From NCBI GenBank assembly GCA_016946835.1, contig JACVTC010000170.1:205001-245000 (forward strand): a stretch of 40,000 bases of DNA. The letters run 5' to 3'. The stretch comes from Neocallimastix lanati (nom. inval.). Its lineage: Eukaryota > Neocallimastigomycota > Neocallimastigomycetes > Neocallimastigales > Neocallimastigaceae. The notes under the pieces were generated by a model, which worked only from the letters and a program-made list of their open reading frames with translations, was not told the DNA's origin and ran no database searches. Each line of letters starts with the position of its first letter. Position 1 is the first letter of the stretch. Positions 11,300 through 31,126 of this stretch are shown one piece after another. The translations under genes were made by a program, and so were the position numbers.

Positions 11300-11800
11300 T
11301 TATAAATTTTCATAATGATCCATATTAACATCTTTTAGAGAGTTAATTAAAGATTCAATACATTTTTTAGATTTATAGGTATTCATTAAAGCGTCGTTTT
11401 GAACGGTTGAGTGATTTCATAAATAAAACATGATCATAAATTACCTTCTTCATCAGTTAAGCATTTAGTATATAATTCGTTTACCAAATCTTTAAATATA
11501 ATTCGATGTAAAATCTCACTAAATTGATAATCTTCACTGCAAATTGGTAAATATTTTGATGTAGTATTATAGAAATTTTGACATTTTTCTGCTTTAATAT
11601 CAGAGCATGTTTGTTTGTAATTACCCATAGTAATTATAGGAATATGTTCATTACTATATTGAAAATTTTCAGTTTTTTCAACACATTCATTAGATATATC
11701 AGTATTATCTCCTCTTAAAAGATCTGGGGGAAATTATGGTATTATCATAAGATGAAACTACATTAATTATAATAGATAGTAAAGTTAAAAAAGTTTTCAT
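11300..11800 (-). pseudogene. Frameshifted secreted cysteine-containing protein relic
   Basis: The minus strand begins at ATG 11800 with a clear signal peptide (MKTFLTLLSIIINVVSS). After NTIIS the frame shifts at a C run (G run on the plus strand, near 11726-11730) into PDLLRGDNTDISNECVEK. The longest intact part is 11628-11434, containing GNYKQTCSDIKAEKCQNFYN and YLPICSEDYQ, and ends in TGA after DEEGNL. Another shift leads to QNDALMNTYKSKKCIESL and a stop at 11302-11300. I believe this cysteine-containing region resembles the N-terminal part of CBM18-bearing secreted proteins of anaerobic fungi, but that rests on memory of the family's pattern. At least two frameshifts and one premature stop make it a pseudogene. 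It faces the CBM18 relic from the opposite strand. Confidence 0.65.
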
Positions 11801-12135
11801 TTAATTATTAATTTGATAATTTATATCAATAATAATTTTATTAATAATAATAAACACTAATACATGTTTTTATATGAAAATAATATGGCTTATACATTAT
11901 TTATACAACAATATATTCAATATATTTGATACATATTTCACATATTTCACATATTCTGATAAATTCATGATATGAATAAAAATAGTTTGATAATTTAAGT
12001 TTAAAGATTAATTATATTATATTTTTTATATTGATAATTAAAAATAAATATAATTTTCACAAAATAAATTTGAGAATATTTATTATTTATCATTTATATA
12101 TATTTTTAAAATGAAATTTTTAGCTTATTTTTATT

Positions 12136-12182
<47 letters not shown>

Positions 12183-12208
12183 AAATTATACTTTAAAAAA
12201 AAAAAGAA
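11801..12208. other. AT-rich spacer with a 42-nt T run
   Basis: This is the upstream side of the secreted-protein relic. Poly-T occupies about 12137-12178. No gene was recognised. Confidence 0.6.
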
Positions 12209-12415
12209 ATGAATCAAGTAGAATAAAATATAATAAACTTTTATAAGAAATTAAATGGGGATTGTAATATTGAAAAATTAGAAAATATTACTAAAGAAAA
12301 AAAATATTTTTATAAGAACCATTATTTAAATATGATAATATTAAGTATAGTACAATTGCTATTAGAAAAAAGTATTGAATCTTATCAATATTTAATGAAT
12401 TTAACATCATTTTAA
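12209..12415 (+). pseudogene. Possible small relic ORF, unidentified
   Basis: From the ATG at 12209 one frame continues 68 codons to TAA 12413-12415, with a single internal TAA at codon 6. It contains NFYKKLNGDCNIEKLEN and a helical-looking end (LLLEKSIESYQYLMNLTSF). The absence of further stops over about 60 codons in such AT-rich DNA is mildly suggestive of former coding sequence. I recognise no family, and chance is a serious alternative. Confidence 0.25.
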
Positions 12416-17313
<4,898 letters not shown>

Positions 17314-17630
17314 TATAATAATATTTTAATTTATTTATTAATTATCATAATAATTATTAAATTATTAACTTTTTTTATTTTTTTATTTTTATTTTTATTA
17401 TTTTTTTTTTATTATTGTTTTTATTTTATATATTTTAATATAACACATATATATATATTTTTTATTATAATAAATTTATATGTATTGTGCCATTCTTTAA
17501 TTTATTTTCTTTTATATATCTTGATAGTTTAATTAACATTTAATTAAGAGAGTATTGAAATATATAATTATATTTTCATTATTATTATTATAATTTTTAC
17601 CCCTAAATTAAATTTATATTTCAAAAAAAA

Positions 17631-17670
<40 letters not shown>

Positions 17671-17967
17671 CATATTTATGTAATATTAAATGTAATAAAA
17701 GAGGAAAGAACTTTTTTTTTTTTTCTTTATATTAAGAATTTATTATTAAAGTTATAATTATAAATATTTTTATAAATATTTTTATTTTTATTGTATTTTT
17801 TATTATTGGTATTTTATTTTATTTTATTTTTTATTTTATATTTTATTTTATATTTTATTATTTTATTTTATTTTTTATTTATTTTATACTGTTCATCCCT
17901 ACTCAACCATCGCATTTACATTAAACATTACATAATTTATGTATATTATATATAAATAAATAAATTA

Positions 17968-18001
<34 letters not shown>

Positions 18002-18072
18002 AAAATAAATAAATAAACAAAATTAGATAAAATAAATAATAAATAAATGCTATTATTATGAAATGAAAATGA

Positions 18073-18135
<63 letters not shown>

Positions 18136-18187
18136 AAATAAAATACTTAAATATAATTATTTATTATTAATGATAATATTAAAGACT

Positions 18188-18224
<37 letters not shown>

Positions 18225-18423
18225 CGATACATTATTTTTTTGCTTTTTATTTTTATTTTATTAGTTATTTATTTATTATCTTTTTTTTTTTTTTTTAACT
18301 AACAATAATTTATTTAATTACTTAATTATTTATTATTACTATTATTATTTTTTATTTTTTAATTTTTCTTTTCACTAGTTATTATTACTTTTTTTTATAT
18401 TATTTATCTTTTTGCTTTTCGCT

Positions 18424-18476
<53 letters not shown>

Positions 18477-18685
18477 TTTTGTTTGTTTATCGTACTTATT
18501 TTGTTGCTATTCTATTCTATATTTTTATTTATTTATTTATTTATTTATTATTAATATTTATATTATTTTATTTTATTTTTAAGTTTTTATTATTAGCTTA
18601 TTTACTATTATTAGTATTTTTTTTTTTTTTAAATATATTTTAATTAATACTTTTTCATTATTTTATTATTATTTTATTTTTTTTT
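17314..18685. other. Convergent 3' spacer rich in poly-A and poly-T
   Basis: Between the two convergent stop codons lie many homopolymers, including A runs near 17972-17999 and 18094-18132, and T runs near 18191-18224 and 18429-18474, plus TA and AAT tracts. Both genes' polyadenylation signals should lie here; individual signals cannot be separated from the general AT richness. No gene is visible. Confidence 0.65.
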
Positions 18686-18828
18686 TTAATAATTATTCTT
18701 TTTAGTTTCGTCAATACAATCTTGATATTCAGATATTTCTGTTTGATCTGTTTGACAACTTTTATAGGTAGTATAACTCATACTTGATATTAATGATACT
18801 CTCTGTGGATTAAATTTAGATTCATCTA

Positions 18829-18861
<33 letters not shown>

Positions 18862-18974
18862 TTTAAATTTAATTAATAAATTATTATTATTATTTTAATA
18901 TATTAATATTAACATAATATTAATAAAATAAATTATAATATACATATTTTTGTTTTATCGAGTTAGTATAAAAC

Positions 18975-19018
<44 letters not shown>

Positions 19019-22000
19019 TATATGAACATATTTAAAAAGAATTTACTTACTAGTAATATTAACATTATCAATATTAATTTCTGGTGGTTGTGAGATGGAA
19101 TATTCTTCTGGTTCCGTTGTAGAATTGATCTTAAGTTTACTAAATGGACTTGTTAAGGCAGATGAGTAAGAGGAACGTTTATTAGTGGCAATAGAAACAT
19201 TATCTAGTGCTGCTAATACAGATGGTTGAGGATTACTCTTAGAAGGATCAGGTAATTCTAAATCTTTAACAGAATCAGTACATGACTGAAGATCTAATGA
19301 ATCATCCAATGAATTGAAAAAGGAAGTAGTGGAAGATTTATAACGATGATGATTTATTAAATTTCCTTTATTAATTAAAGCTTCATCTGTAGAATTAGAT
19401 TTACTATGTTTTGTTAAGTAAGGTGAAATATAAGATTTTGGAACATCTAAGGAATTCTGGTATACCGGAGGTGATGGAATGACATCAACTTGTTTTAATT
19501 TAGTACTAGTATCTTTTGCAGAAGGTTCAGAACTATATGGTGAAGAAAAATTAGTTTTTGTGGTGCAAAACGTTTTAGCTGAATTGACTTCGTTGGTTTC
19601 TACAGTGGAATAAGATTTTTTGGGTATAGATAGCTTTAATTTATCATCTGAAGGAGAAGATGAAGACTGATCCAGATGTTGTTGATTATTGAAAAATGTA
19701 GTTCTTAATAAATTAGATTTCGATTGTGATTTATTATTACCATTATTATTGATATTTATACTCTTACTGTTTTTCTTTATGGTATTATTACTTTCAACCT
19801 CTTTACCATTTGGATCGGCTATTCTATTAGAGTTTGATGCAGAAATATCTATATCTTTAATACTATCTGTATATGGAAAAATACCAAAAGAAAATTTACT
19901 ATTAATAGAGACAGATGATAGGGGTGCACTATTATTACATTGAACTTCTTCCTTGTTCTTATTTTTTAATTTACCGATATTGATAGGTTCTGGAACACAT
20001 GATACTGCCTGTGATTTAGACATTCCAAAAACTTTAGAAGCCAAAGAAGTGTTGTTATCATCATTGCTATTCAATGTATTATTCTTGGAATAGTTTTTAA
20101 GATAACTATTACCTATATCTGAAGATAGTAAAGAATTGGCGTTTAAATTATATGGACTAATAGTTGTATTGCCTATGGATGAAAGTGAATTAGAATGTTC
20201 GCTGTCTGGAGTATCAATAGCAGAATAAAGAGATTCTGAATAGGACTGAATAGATTCAAGAGAAGGTTTATTTTTATTTTTTGATGTATCTATGTTTAAG
20301 CTATTCGGAATAACAGTTGAATTTTGACTTGCTTCTGAAATTATGGATAAGTTGATTGATTCATTTACACTGAAATTTGGGGTCATATTTAATTCCGAAT
20401 CGGATTGTATTTTATTATCATCATTATCATCATCACTTTCCTTTCTATTTATATTACTGATAACCTTACTCTTATTTTTAATGGTGTTTTTGTCACTATT
20501 ATTGTCAACAATTATATTATCTTTATCACGAGTACTGGATGTTTTAGTATGTCGTAATGTACCCGTATTACTAATATAAGAGTTGGCAATTGATTTAGCA
20601 TTACTTTTTTTAGTTTTAGTTACAATACTATTAATACTTGGAGTAGGAGTTGTAGAAGTAGAAGCAGAAGTGGAAGGAATTGAATTATTTGAATTGAAAC
20701 GATTGCCAGTGATATTATTAAGAATTTCATTTATCTTTAATATTTCGGGATTTTTTGTTGCAGTAGTTGATGATATACTTCTTTTGTTGTCCTTATCTTC
20801 ATATTTTTCATTTTCATTATTTAAAGAAGTAATTTTATTACCTACTTGGAAGGAATGACTATTAATATCTGATTTCTTTATGCCATCGAATTCTAAAGAA
20901 TCATTTCCTTTCTGTTTTTTAAATTTTGGATTTTCTATATCTGAGGAAGCATTAATATTGTTTTTATCATTTTCGATTTCCGCTTTTTTATTCTTTGATG
21001 ATATTGTTAATATTTTAGAGGTTTGAATAGAATGAGGGGAAAGATATTTACTATTAATATTATCATCATCAGTGGCCTCTGTATTTTTACTATTATTATT
21101 AATTAAATAATTGCTTTTTTTTGATACAACATTATTATTTGCCAAATTTGTTGTTGGTATAACTAAATTTGAAAGATTCGTATCCGAAGTAATAGAATCA
21201 TCATCACCATTACTAGTAATTTCATCTATATATTCAATATTTGGATCATTAGCATCTCTTCCAATTAAACCTAGAGTTGAATTTGAAATATTTCTTTTAA
21301 GATATGAATCACGTTTTTTATTTGTTTTCGTTTTAAATTCATTTAGTACATTATTACTTTTCATTTCATTATCATCATCGTCGTCATCCATTGCTGGTGT
21401 TATAATGGTGAGTCCTTCAGTATTTCCTATGGTATTTGGTAAATTATTATTAATTACTTGTTCAGATGTTTCATTTATTGTTTCAATTGCAGGGAAGAAA
21501 ATATACATAACCACACCAATTATTATAGCTTCAATTAACATCCAAAAAGTATGGAATAACGGGAATGCTGATAATATTTGGGAACAACATGGATTAATAT
21601 AAACTTGAATAATAGTAATAGCTAAAGGAATATTTGGTAAAGCCGTATTCATACAGATTGCTCTTGCTTTTTTAGAATCTAAAACAAAAATTTTTGACAT
21701 CGCCACTGATATTCCAAAACTAAGAGAAGTTAAAATAATGGAAATAAAATATATAGACCATTGACTTAAAAATACAGAACCGGCATCTTTTAAGGATACT
21801 ACTAGTGTTGTTATAATAATGACAGCACCCCAAAAAGTTGTTCCTTTTTTTAACCATGACGCCCATAATGGTTTGAAATGAAGTAATAAACTACCAAAAA
21901 GCAATGGAACTAAACAATATATAACAATAAATACTACATACTCATACTTTTATCATTGGAAAAAATGATAAATTTGCATAAAAATTATGAGTTATTTTTT

Positions 22001-22633
22001 ATTAGTATCATTATATAAATTATATATAAATTATAAAATTATAAAACATATATAATAATTATAATAATATTGTTAATAATTAGAATAGATGTAAATTATT
22101 ATTTTTATTACTTATTTATATTTATTACAATTATTTTACTATAAGTATAATAATTTTGATAAAAATAAATAATAATAATTACAATAATAATAAAAAAAAA
22201 AATAATTATAATAACAACAATAATAATTAAAATAATAATAATAATAATTACTGGAAATGCAGTTAATTCTAATGAACGAGGGATAAATAAAAAATATAAG
22301 TAAATGTATACAACATAAACTCCTGAACCTAAAAATATAAATTAATCATTATTATATAGTATTATTAATATAAATTATACTAATATTAATAATTTTAATT
22401 ACAAATTTTAAAAATATTTTATATAATAAAAATAAGATATTTTACCTAATATTGTTGAAATTAAACAAAGACTAACAGCCAAAGCTCTATCACCGCCTAG
22501 ATAGTACGTAAAAATTGGGGCAATAATTGAACTTGGACTTATTCCGACCATAAATACACTTAAAACCTGAATATCATTTTGTCTAAAAAGTTTTGGAATT
22601 ATAAGACCTGCATAATTTTATGTTTGTAAAAAA

Positions 22634-22700
<67 letters not shown>

Positions 22701-23637
22701 ACAAATAAACAAATGAAATTTTTATATTTAAATAGAAATAATATTTTTTAATCTTTTTTATTTATTTTTATTTTATTTTTTTTGACTAACTAATTAGTGG
22801 AACGGCAATAAATTGACAAATAAGACCACATAATATTGGTGGTATTCTATCTCTATGGAAAAGACCCCTTAATGTATCTATTAATACATATATATAAATA
22901 TGAAAATTCAAGTATATTTTGTTATATATATTATTTTTATTATTTTTATTTGAATTTTTTTAATTAAATATATATATATTAATTATTTCAACGTACTTCC
23001 AGATAATGAAAGTCCAATAGAAAATACAAACATCGCGGTTGATACCATAAGAATTATATTTGTTGAATAAGTTGAAGGATTTACTGTAATATCTAATTTA
23101 TCACTTAAAATTTCATCCAATTTTATATTATTACCATTAGATTGAATGTTAAACGAGAGATGTGATGATCCAGCATTTTTGCTTTTTAATTTAAAATTTT
23201 TTGTTACACTTTTTTCCTTATCTCTTATTATATTATCATTTTTTACATTTATTGAAGTGTTATTATTTAATTTAATTGATGTGTATTCACCATCAAAGAA
23301 AATACTTTTGGGAACAACATCAAAATTATTATAATTATTATTTGAAATAAACGTAATATTAATTGGAAATGAAGGGACCTGATCTAATTTAATCGCTAAT
23401 TCAACATCTTGCTGCCCTAGTAAGATTTTATGTGTATCCATACATATCGCATTTAATGAAATTTCAACAACTTTATATTATTCATATAATATTATATTAA
23501 TTTAATTAATAAAATATGATTTTTATATTGAATAACTTTTATATTTTAAACTTACTTTCATCACTATTCGAACGATAAAATAATGCATAAGAAGATTTAA
23601 ATAATAATAATAATAACAAAATATTTACTTGATTCAT
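18686..23637 (-). CDS. SLC10-like (bile acid:Na+ symporter family) membrane protein with a giant Ser/Asn-rich tail
   Basis: Seven minus-strand exons: 23637-23556, 23470-22997, 22877-22791, 22607-22446, 22328-22252, 21940-19051, 18825-18686. They total 3912 nt and 1303 residues. Residues 1-18 form a signal peptide (MNQVNILLLLLLFKSSYA). Residues of about 28-165 form an extracytosolic domain with several potential N-glycosylation sites. About 165-450 is the transporter core: FSIGLSLSG, ILCGLICQFIAVPLI, GISPSSIIAPIFTYYLGGD followed by RALAVSLCLIST, and ALPNIPLAITI. These match the SBF/SLC10 fold. The signal peptide plus ectodomain recalls the SLC10A3 type. From TSEQ (about 455) a cytosolic tail of some 850 residues follows, rich in Ser, Asn, Asp and Lys with an acidic run (DDDDDNE); I see no known domain in it. 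The substrate cannot be inferred. The last exon (47 codons) is placed by the phase-1 join and ends KKNNY-stop. A paralogue lies at 33103-31127. Confidence 0.86.
22629..22713. repeat. (AAAT)n microsatellite inside an SLC10-like intron
   Basis: AAAT units with a few AAAC variants at the right end, lying in intron 3 (22790..22608) of the long SLC10-like gene. Confidence 0.9.
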
Positions 23638-24734
23638 AATATAATAAATTTGAAATTATTAAGAATGATATTATAAAATATAAAATCTATAAAAATTACT
23701 AATTTATTTATTCAATACTTACTATAAATATAATAGTATTTTTTCATTATGTTATTTTAATTATTATAAAAAATTCAATTTTAATATTTTATTAATATTA
23801 TATTATATTTTGTTTTATATACAGAGTGAGATATAAGCAAATTATTGTATTAATATCAATGAATATAAGGTTTACACTTCAATGAGATAATATCGAATAA
23901 TATATTATTTTTTTATATATATTTGGATAATTATTCAAAATTTTAGTTATAGCATTTAAAAATTGAATATTAAATTAAAATATTATGTATTTCAATATAA
24001 AATCAAATAATTCATATATACAAATATTATGTAATTATCTATTGAATTTAAATTTTTACTTTTTTAATTTATTATTTTTTTTTCTAATAAACTTAATAAA
24101 GTAATATAACAAAAACTGAATACAATATTTATTTATTATATTCTAATTGTTGAGTTAATTTACGATCTATTTATTACAAAATAAATTTATCAATAATATT
24201 TATCATATAATATGAATATTTATTTTATAACTTTAATATAGTATATTAGAAATAAAATTTATATGAAAATTATTTATGTAAATTACTATTAAAAAATTTA
24301 AATTCTGAAATTTATCATTTATTATAATAATAATAAATTATTAGTATTTTAATTATATTATTTGAAATTTTAAACTAATTTGAAGTTTTAAATATTATAT
24401 ATATGATATACTATATATATTAAATGTAAATTTCAAATTAGTCTGAATTATTTTGTTAAAATAAGTGAATTATTTGATGAATTTTTGTTTAAAATTTTAT
24501 TATATTTTTTTTATATCTCCTGTATTAATACTTGTTGGTTTATTATGAATTGCTATTGTAATAACAAATATATGTATAAATTATTAAAAGAAAAAGATTA
24601 GTACTTTAATAAATTAACTTATTACTAAATAATTAGTAATTTCATAATTATTAATTTTATTTAATTATTAATTATATTTTATTTTTAATTTTTATATTTT
24701 ATTATTAATCTTTATTAACCTTTATATATATATA

Positions 24735-24765
<31 letters not shown>

Positions 24766-27149
24766 TATTTTTTAAAAAACTATAACATTTAACATTAATT
24801 ATTTCATTTCTGAATATTCGCTTTATATAGTATATATATTATATATTATACAAAATATTAATAAAAATTGCTCTATACCGTAAAATTTCTTTATATCATC
24901 AAAATAAATATTTAATTATTTATTTTATGAAATGTTATTGTTTATAATGAAATCTGGTTATATCTTTTTTTTCTTTTCTTTTTTTTTTTTTGTAGATATA
25001 TTGATTTCATTATTTTTGAATAAAATTAATATTTATAATTAATATATTATTAATTGAATTCTGTTTAATAAAATTTTAGCAAATTTATTTTATATTAACA
25101 ATAAACCATTTTTTTTTTTTTTCTTCTTCTTCTTCTTCTTCTTTTTTATTTCTTTTTTTTTTTTTAATCTTAATTAAAATCAAAATTAACAATCCTCAAT
25201 TAATAATATTTATTAATTTTTTTTCTTTGAAAAGAAAAAAAAAAATATTAAATTGTTTTAGGGAAAGAATATAATAGTAAGTAATTAATAATTTAATAAA
25301 CCTTTTATTAAATTAATTAAAATTAATCTTGAATTATTCGCTTTAGAAAAAGAGCAAAATATATTAATTAATAGAGTTTTGAATATTGTAATATATTAAA
25401 AGTACTATATAATATACAATGATATAATTCATGTAATAGGTTACATATAATAAAATATATTATAAATTATAATATGTCATATATTACCCTTTTAATATAA
25501 GTATCTTTAATAGAAAAAATTTAAATATATATAATATATATTGAAACATTAATTATGATATTTATATTAATAATTGACTTTTTCATATAATTTTTTAACA
25601 TCAAATATTAAAGAATAAATAATAAAAAATAAATAATAAAAAAAAATAAATAATAAAAAATAAATAATAAAAAATAAATAATAAAAAATAAATAATAAAA
25701 AATAAAAAATAAATTAATAAAATAATTAATAATAATAATAAACAATAATAGTAATACTAAAATAATAATTATAATTTTAGCAATAATAATAACAATAAAT
25801 AATAAATAATAATAAATAATGGAATATTATATAAAGAAGTAGTTTTTTTTTTTTTTTTTTTGTTATATTTTCATTATTAAATAAATATAAATATTTGTAA
25901 ATTTTTTATAAAGCAAATAATGTAAAGTGGTAATTAGCCTCATTAAATCAAAAAAATACTTTTTTTTTCTAAAGTAAGGATAACAATAGTTCATTATATT
26001 TACTTATATATTATAGACGTATATTTTTAAATTAATTATAATATTCAATAGAAGTTTTTTAAGTATTATAAAAACAAATAATTAATTGATATATAATAAA
26101 TTATATAAATAAAATATAATCAGTTTATTATATAATAAAATATGTTATTTAATTTAATGGAAATCTTTAGTTGTCATACCATATTCATGACGTATATAAT
26201 ATTATACTTTAATAAAAAATTAATATATTTGGTTTGATTTAAAAATAATAATTGTATTTTATATATGAAACTCTCTTCTTTAAATATTGAAAATTTTATG
26301 GAGATAGTGGATAATATTCATATATTGAATGATTTAATATTAATTAAAAGCATTTTTTTATTAATATTAAATTATTAGTTTTTCTTTTTTTTTATTAATA
26401 TCTCAAAACTTTAAAAAAATCAAATAAATATATTATATATATTAATATATATAATATTATATTTGTATTATACATATTAATATATATATATATTAGTATA
26501 AATATATTATTAATATTTGGGTATAGTTCCTTTTTTATCCCGTCCTGAAAAAACTTTAATAATTAAAAAAAAAATAAAAAAAAAAAAACAAAAATAACTA
26601 AAATAAATTAAAATACAAAATACAATGATCTAAACTTTATAGACCAATAGAAAAACGGTCTATTTATTTAATTTATTTGTATTTCATTTCATTTCATTTT
26701 TTTTTAATATTAGACTTTTAGAAATTTCAAAATTTTAAAAAAACAAAAAAGTGAAGAAGTTGCTTTTATATTATTTCTCTTTTATAAATATAGTGCTATT
26801 TATTATAAAATATTTTATTCTAAAAATTTGGTTAGAATTAGGATAAAATTTCATATATTTTGTTTAAGATAACGAGAAATAAAAATAAATTACATTAGGA
26901 AAAATTTGTATCTAAACATATTAAATTCCTTATCGGTTATGTAAATTTATTTGTTGTAGGAAAAATGAAATAAAATAAAATAAAATATTAAAGTGTAATA
27001 TAACATTTAATATTAATACAGACTCTTGATACAATAAAAAATAATTGAGTAAAAAAATTTGAGAGTTACATATACTATAATATTCAATTCTACTTTAAAA
27101 ATATTTTACTATCTTATTAAGTGTAACTTTAATATAAATTTTAACAAAA

Positions 27150-27212
<63 letters not shown>

Positions 27213-27614
27213 GTATATAAATAAGTATATAAATAATGAAAGTTTATTAATTATACTAAGGGTTTAACAACACAAGGTAGAAGCAAATGTAAAGAGTACT
27301 TTTTTTTTTTTTTTTTTTTTTTTTAAAGTAATTATATTTTATTTAAATAAGTTTGGATATATTTTCTATCTATTAATTATTCTTTATATATTATATAAGA
27401 AAAATTTTTTTAAAGTACATTAATGATAATATTTTGGATTACAAGATTAACGTTATGGAATGAATCACCCTAAATAATATTTCAAATTTTAATTTCTATT
27501 TATTTATTTATTTATTACTGTTATTATGATTATTATTATTATTTTATAATTAATTAATTTTTTATTTTATTTTATTTTATATTATTTCAAATTTATTTTA
27601 TAATTATTATTTTT
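23638..27614. other. About 4 kb AT-rich intergenic region
   Basis: Stop-dense in all frames, with no protein segment I can support. It holds a (CTT)n tract near 25123-25142, AAATAAT-type repeats at about 25610-25720, several poly-T runs (for example 24739-24763) and an (AAAT)n tract at about 27147-27210. The left end should contain the promoter of the long SLC10-like gene. Confidence 0.6.
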
Positions 27615-28325
27615 TCACATTTCATCCTTTTCATGAGCATAACCTCTTGCATTACCCTTTTTACCAATTTGAATATCTTTAACTTCAGTTTCACCTATAC
27701 GTTGCTCTAAACCTTGGAATGAACGCTGAGCTAAAAATTCACCTGCTGCACTACCCATATAATTTGCAATCTCTTTTGTTGTATTAAGTAGTGTTAATTC
27801 TTTTATTTGACTTGCAAGTCCTTCATCATTACTATCTTGATGATCATTTATATGCATGTCAACTGCATTATAATCATATGGCCTACTACTTTTTAAGGTA
27901 CCGGTAAGCATTGAGAAATGTGGTGCTTCATCTTCGTAATCATTATCTTCATTATTCTTTTCGTCTTTAACTTTTTGAGCTAATTTACCTAATCTTTCTC
28001 TTTGCTTAATTTTTTCTTTTTCAACTAAGTCACAAAGACATGGAATAATAGAACTAAATTTAGTGATATATTTTCCAGTCCAAGGTAATTCTTCTTCACA
28101 AAGACCCATCATTAATTCGTATGGTGTTACAATGGGTTTAAAGAATTCTCTAGAATCCATCAATGTATTTTCTGGGCATGCAATATAAACAAATGAATCA
28201 ATTTCCATAAAATTTGCCATTTTAGCAACATTTATTTTTCCCATAACGAAAAGATAGTATTTTTTACCACAAGCTTTAATTAATAATTTTATTTGCTCGA
28301 TCATGGTTTGATAGAGTTCTATAAT

Positions 28326-28365
<40 letters not shown>

Positions 28366-30182
28366 TTTTTTAATTTGTTCATTTAAATTTATCAATAAAA
28401 TTTGTTTGCATTTTTTCATTTATCAAAAACAAAACAAAAAACAAAAAACAAAAAACAAAAAAACAAAAAACAAAAAAATTAATAAATAAATAAATAAATA
28501 AATAAAACATAAATAAATAAATAAAAAAATAAATGTATAATAAAATGAATAAATAAATAAAAGTAAACAATGAATTAAATAATAAAAATTATTAAATAAA
28601 AAAACTTACCAACACCTAATGTACCAACAACAATACCAATAATATTGGAATCCTTAACTTTTTGAACCATAACATAACGTTTCATTAATGCTCCTCCTGC
28701 ACGGTAGGTATCATCACGACAACGCATTGTACATGGCTCATATGTTATTATAGAAGGACATTGACTATATGTAATAAGAATGTTAGTTAAAGCAGCATTT
28801 TCATCTCCATTACTACTATATGGACTTTTACTTGAAGTACCACCTATATAGAAAAGACAATAATCTTCAATTTTTTTATCTTTTGGTAAATCAACCTTAT
28901 CTAATTTCATAATATTTTCATTTTCGATTGAAAGATCGTCATTCTTATATTCTAATGAAGGTGTAAGTATATTCGTATATTCATAATCTTCCCTTAGCTT
29001 TTTTATTATTTCAGCTATATATTTAAAAGATCATATGTAAAGCAAGAATATTTATTTGATTTTGACAGTTGAAAATTTAATATAAAAAATAAAAAATAAA
29101 AAATAAAAAATAATAAATATAATAATAATAAATATAATAATAATAAATATAATTATAATAAAATACAATTTATTTAATTTTTTTTTTATAAAAAAAAAAA
29201 AAAAAAAAAGATTATATAGCTATAACATATAAAAAGTACCTATTTTGTAATGATATATGACATCAAATAATACTATAATTGGTTTATTTTTATCATAACT
29301 AAATTTATTATTAAAAGATTCACAACAGTGTTCCACGTCAATAGGGAAATTTCCAAAAACATATTTTACTGGAATTCTTGTTGTTCTATATTTTAATTAA
29401 TTCAGTATGTTTTTTTTATTTTTTTTATTATTATTTTTTTTTTTATAATTATAATAGAATTTACAACAAAATTTATAAAATTTTATTTTATTATATATTA
29501 ATATATAAGTAACAATTTATTATATTGTAAATATTTTAATTAATTCTCGAAATTTCATACCGACTAAGACAAGAATGGCCATAATGAATAATTAAATTTG
29601 AATTAACATGTTCAGCAGCAACTTCATCAACACAACAGCTACCATATGAAGTATCAGCTAAAACATATAAATGAATATCATTTTCTGGTACTTTTTCATC
29701 TATTTTATTTTTTAAAAGTTTTGCAATTGAACTTGAAAGAAATAGGAGTTCATCTGGAAATTGAAGAGAAACCTTTTATTATTAATGATATATTTATCAT
29801 GAATAATATTAATGAATAAAATTGAATTAAGTTGAATTGTAAATTGTATTTTGAGCAATAATTTAGTTATTATAAAATTTTATGTGATAGTATTATATAT
29901 ATATATATATAATAAATAGAGATATAATATATTTTTATTAAATTAAGTTCTATAAATTATATAAAGATAAATAAAATAATTATTTATTACTCTTTTAAAA
30001 ATATCTTTATTTTGAATTATAATATTTGCTGAATTATCAATATCAAAAGTTGTTGATAAACGTTCAAAATCTTCTTTTAATGGATATAATTGTGAAATTA
30101 ATTCATCATTCAATTCTATAGTGATTTCTAAAACATCTTTTCCATCATTGGCAAAAGATGTTGGACCATTTAATGCTGCCAT
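27615..30182 (-). CDS. DPH2: Diphthamide biosynthesis protein 2 (DPH2)
   Basis: The partner of DPH1 in the iron-sulfur radical complex that transfers a 3-amino-3-carboxypropyl group from S-adenosylmethionine to a histidine of elongation factor 2, the first step of diphthamide synthesis in the cytosol. Five exons: 30182-29991, 29772-29561, 29385-29240, 29014-28610, 28318-27615. They total 1659 nt and 552 residues, slightly long for the family. Hallmarks are [29 protein letters not shown] (Cys 110/111), [41 protein letters not shown] (Cys 366) and [12 protein letters not shown]. The C-terminus has [18 protein letters not shown] and [15 protein letters not shown] and the ACPEN site favour DPH2 over DPH1. 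Intron 4 contains a long poly-A tract on the coding strand just before the acceptor. All joins keep phase (0, 2, 1, 1). Confidence 0.95.

Positions 30183-31126
<944 letters not shown>

Noticed and set aside
19689-21602. Several plus-strand frames of 78-163 codons
   Set aside because: They are antisense shadows of the long exon of the SLC10-like gene; their sequences are hydrophobic mirrors of Ser/Asn codons.
28379-28570. Minus-strand 63-codon hydrophobic frame
   Set aside because: It lies within DPH2 intron 4 and arises from AAAC/AAAT repeats.
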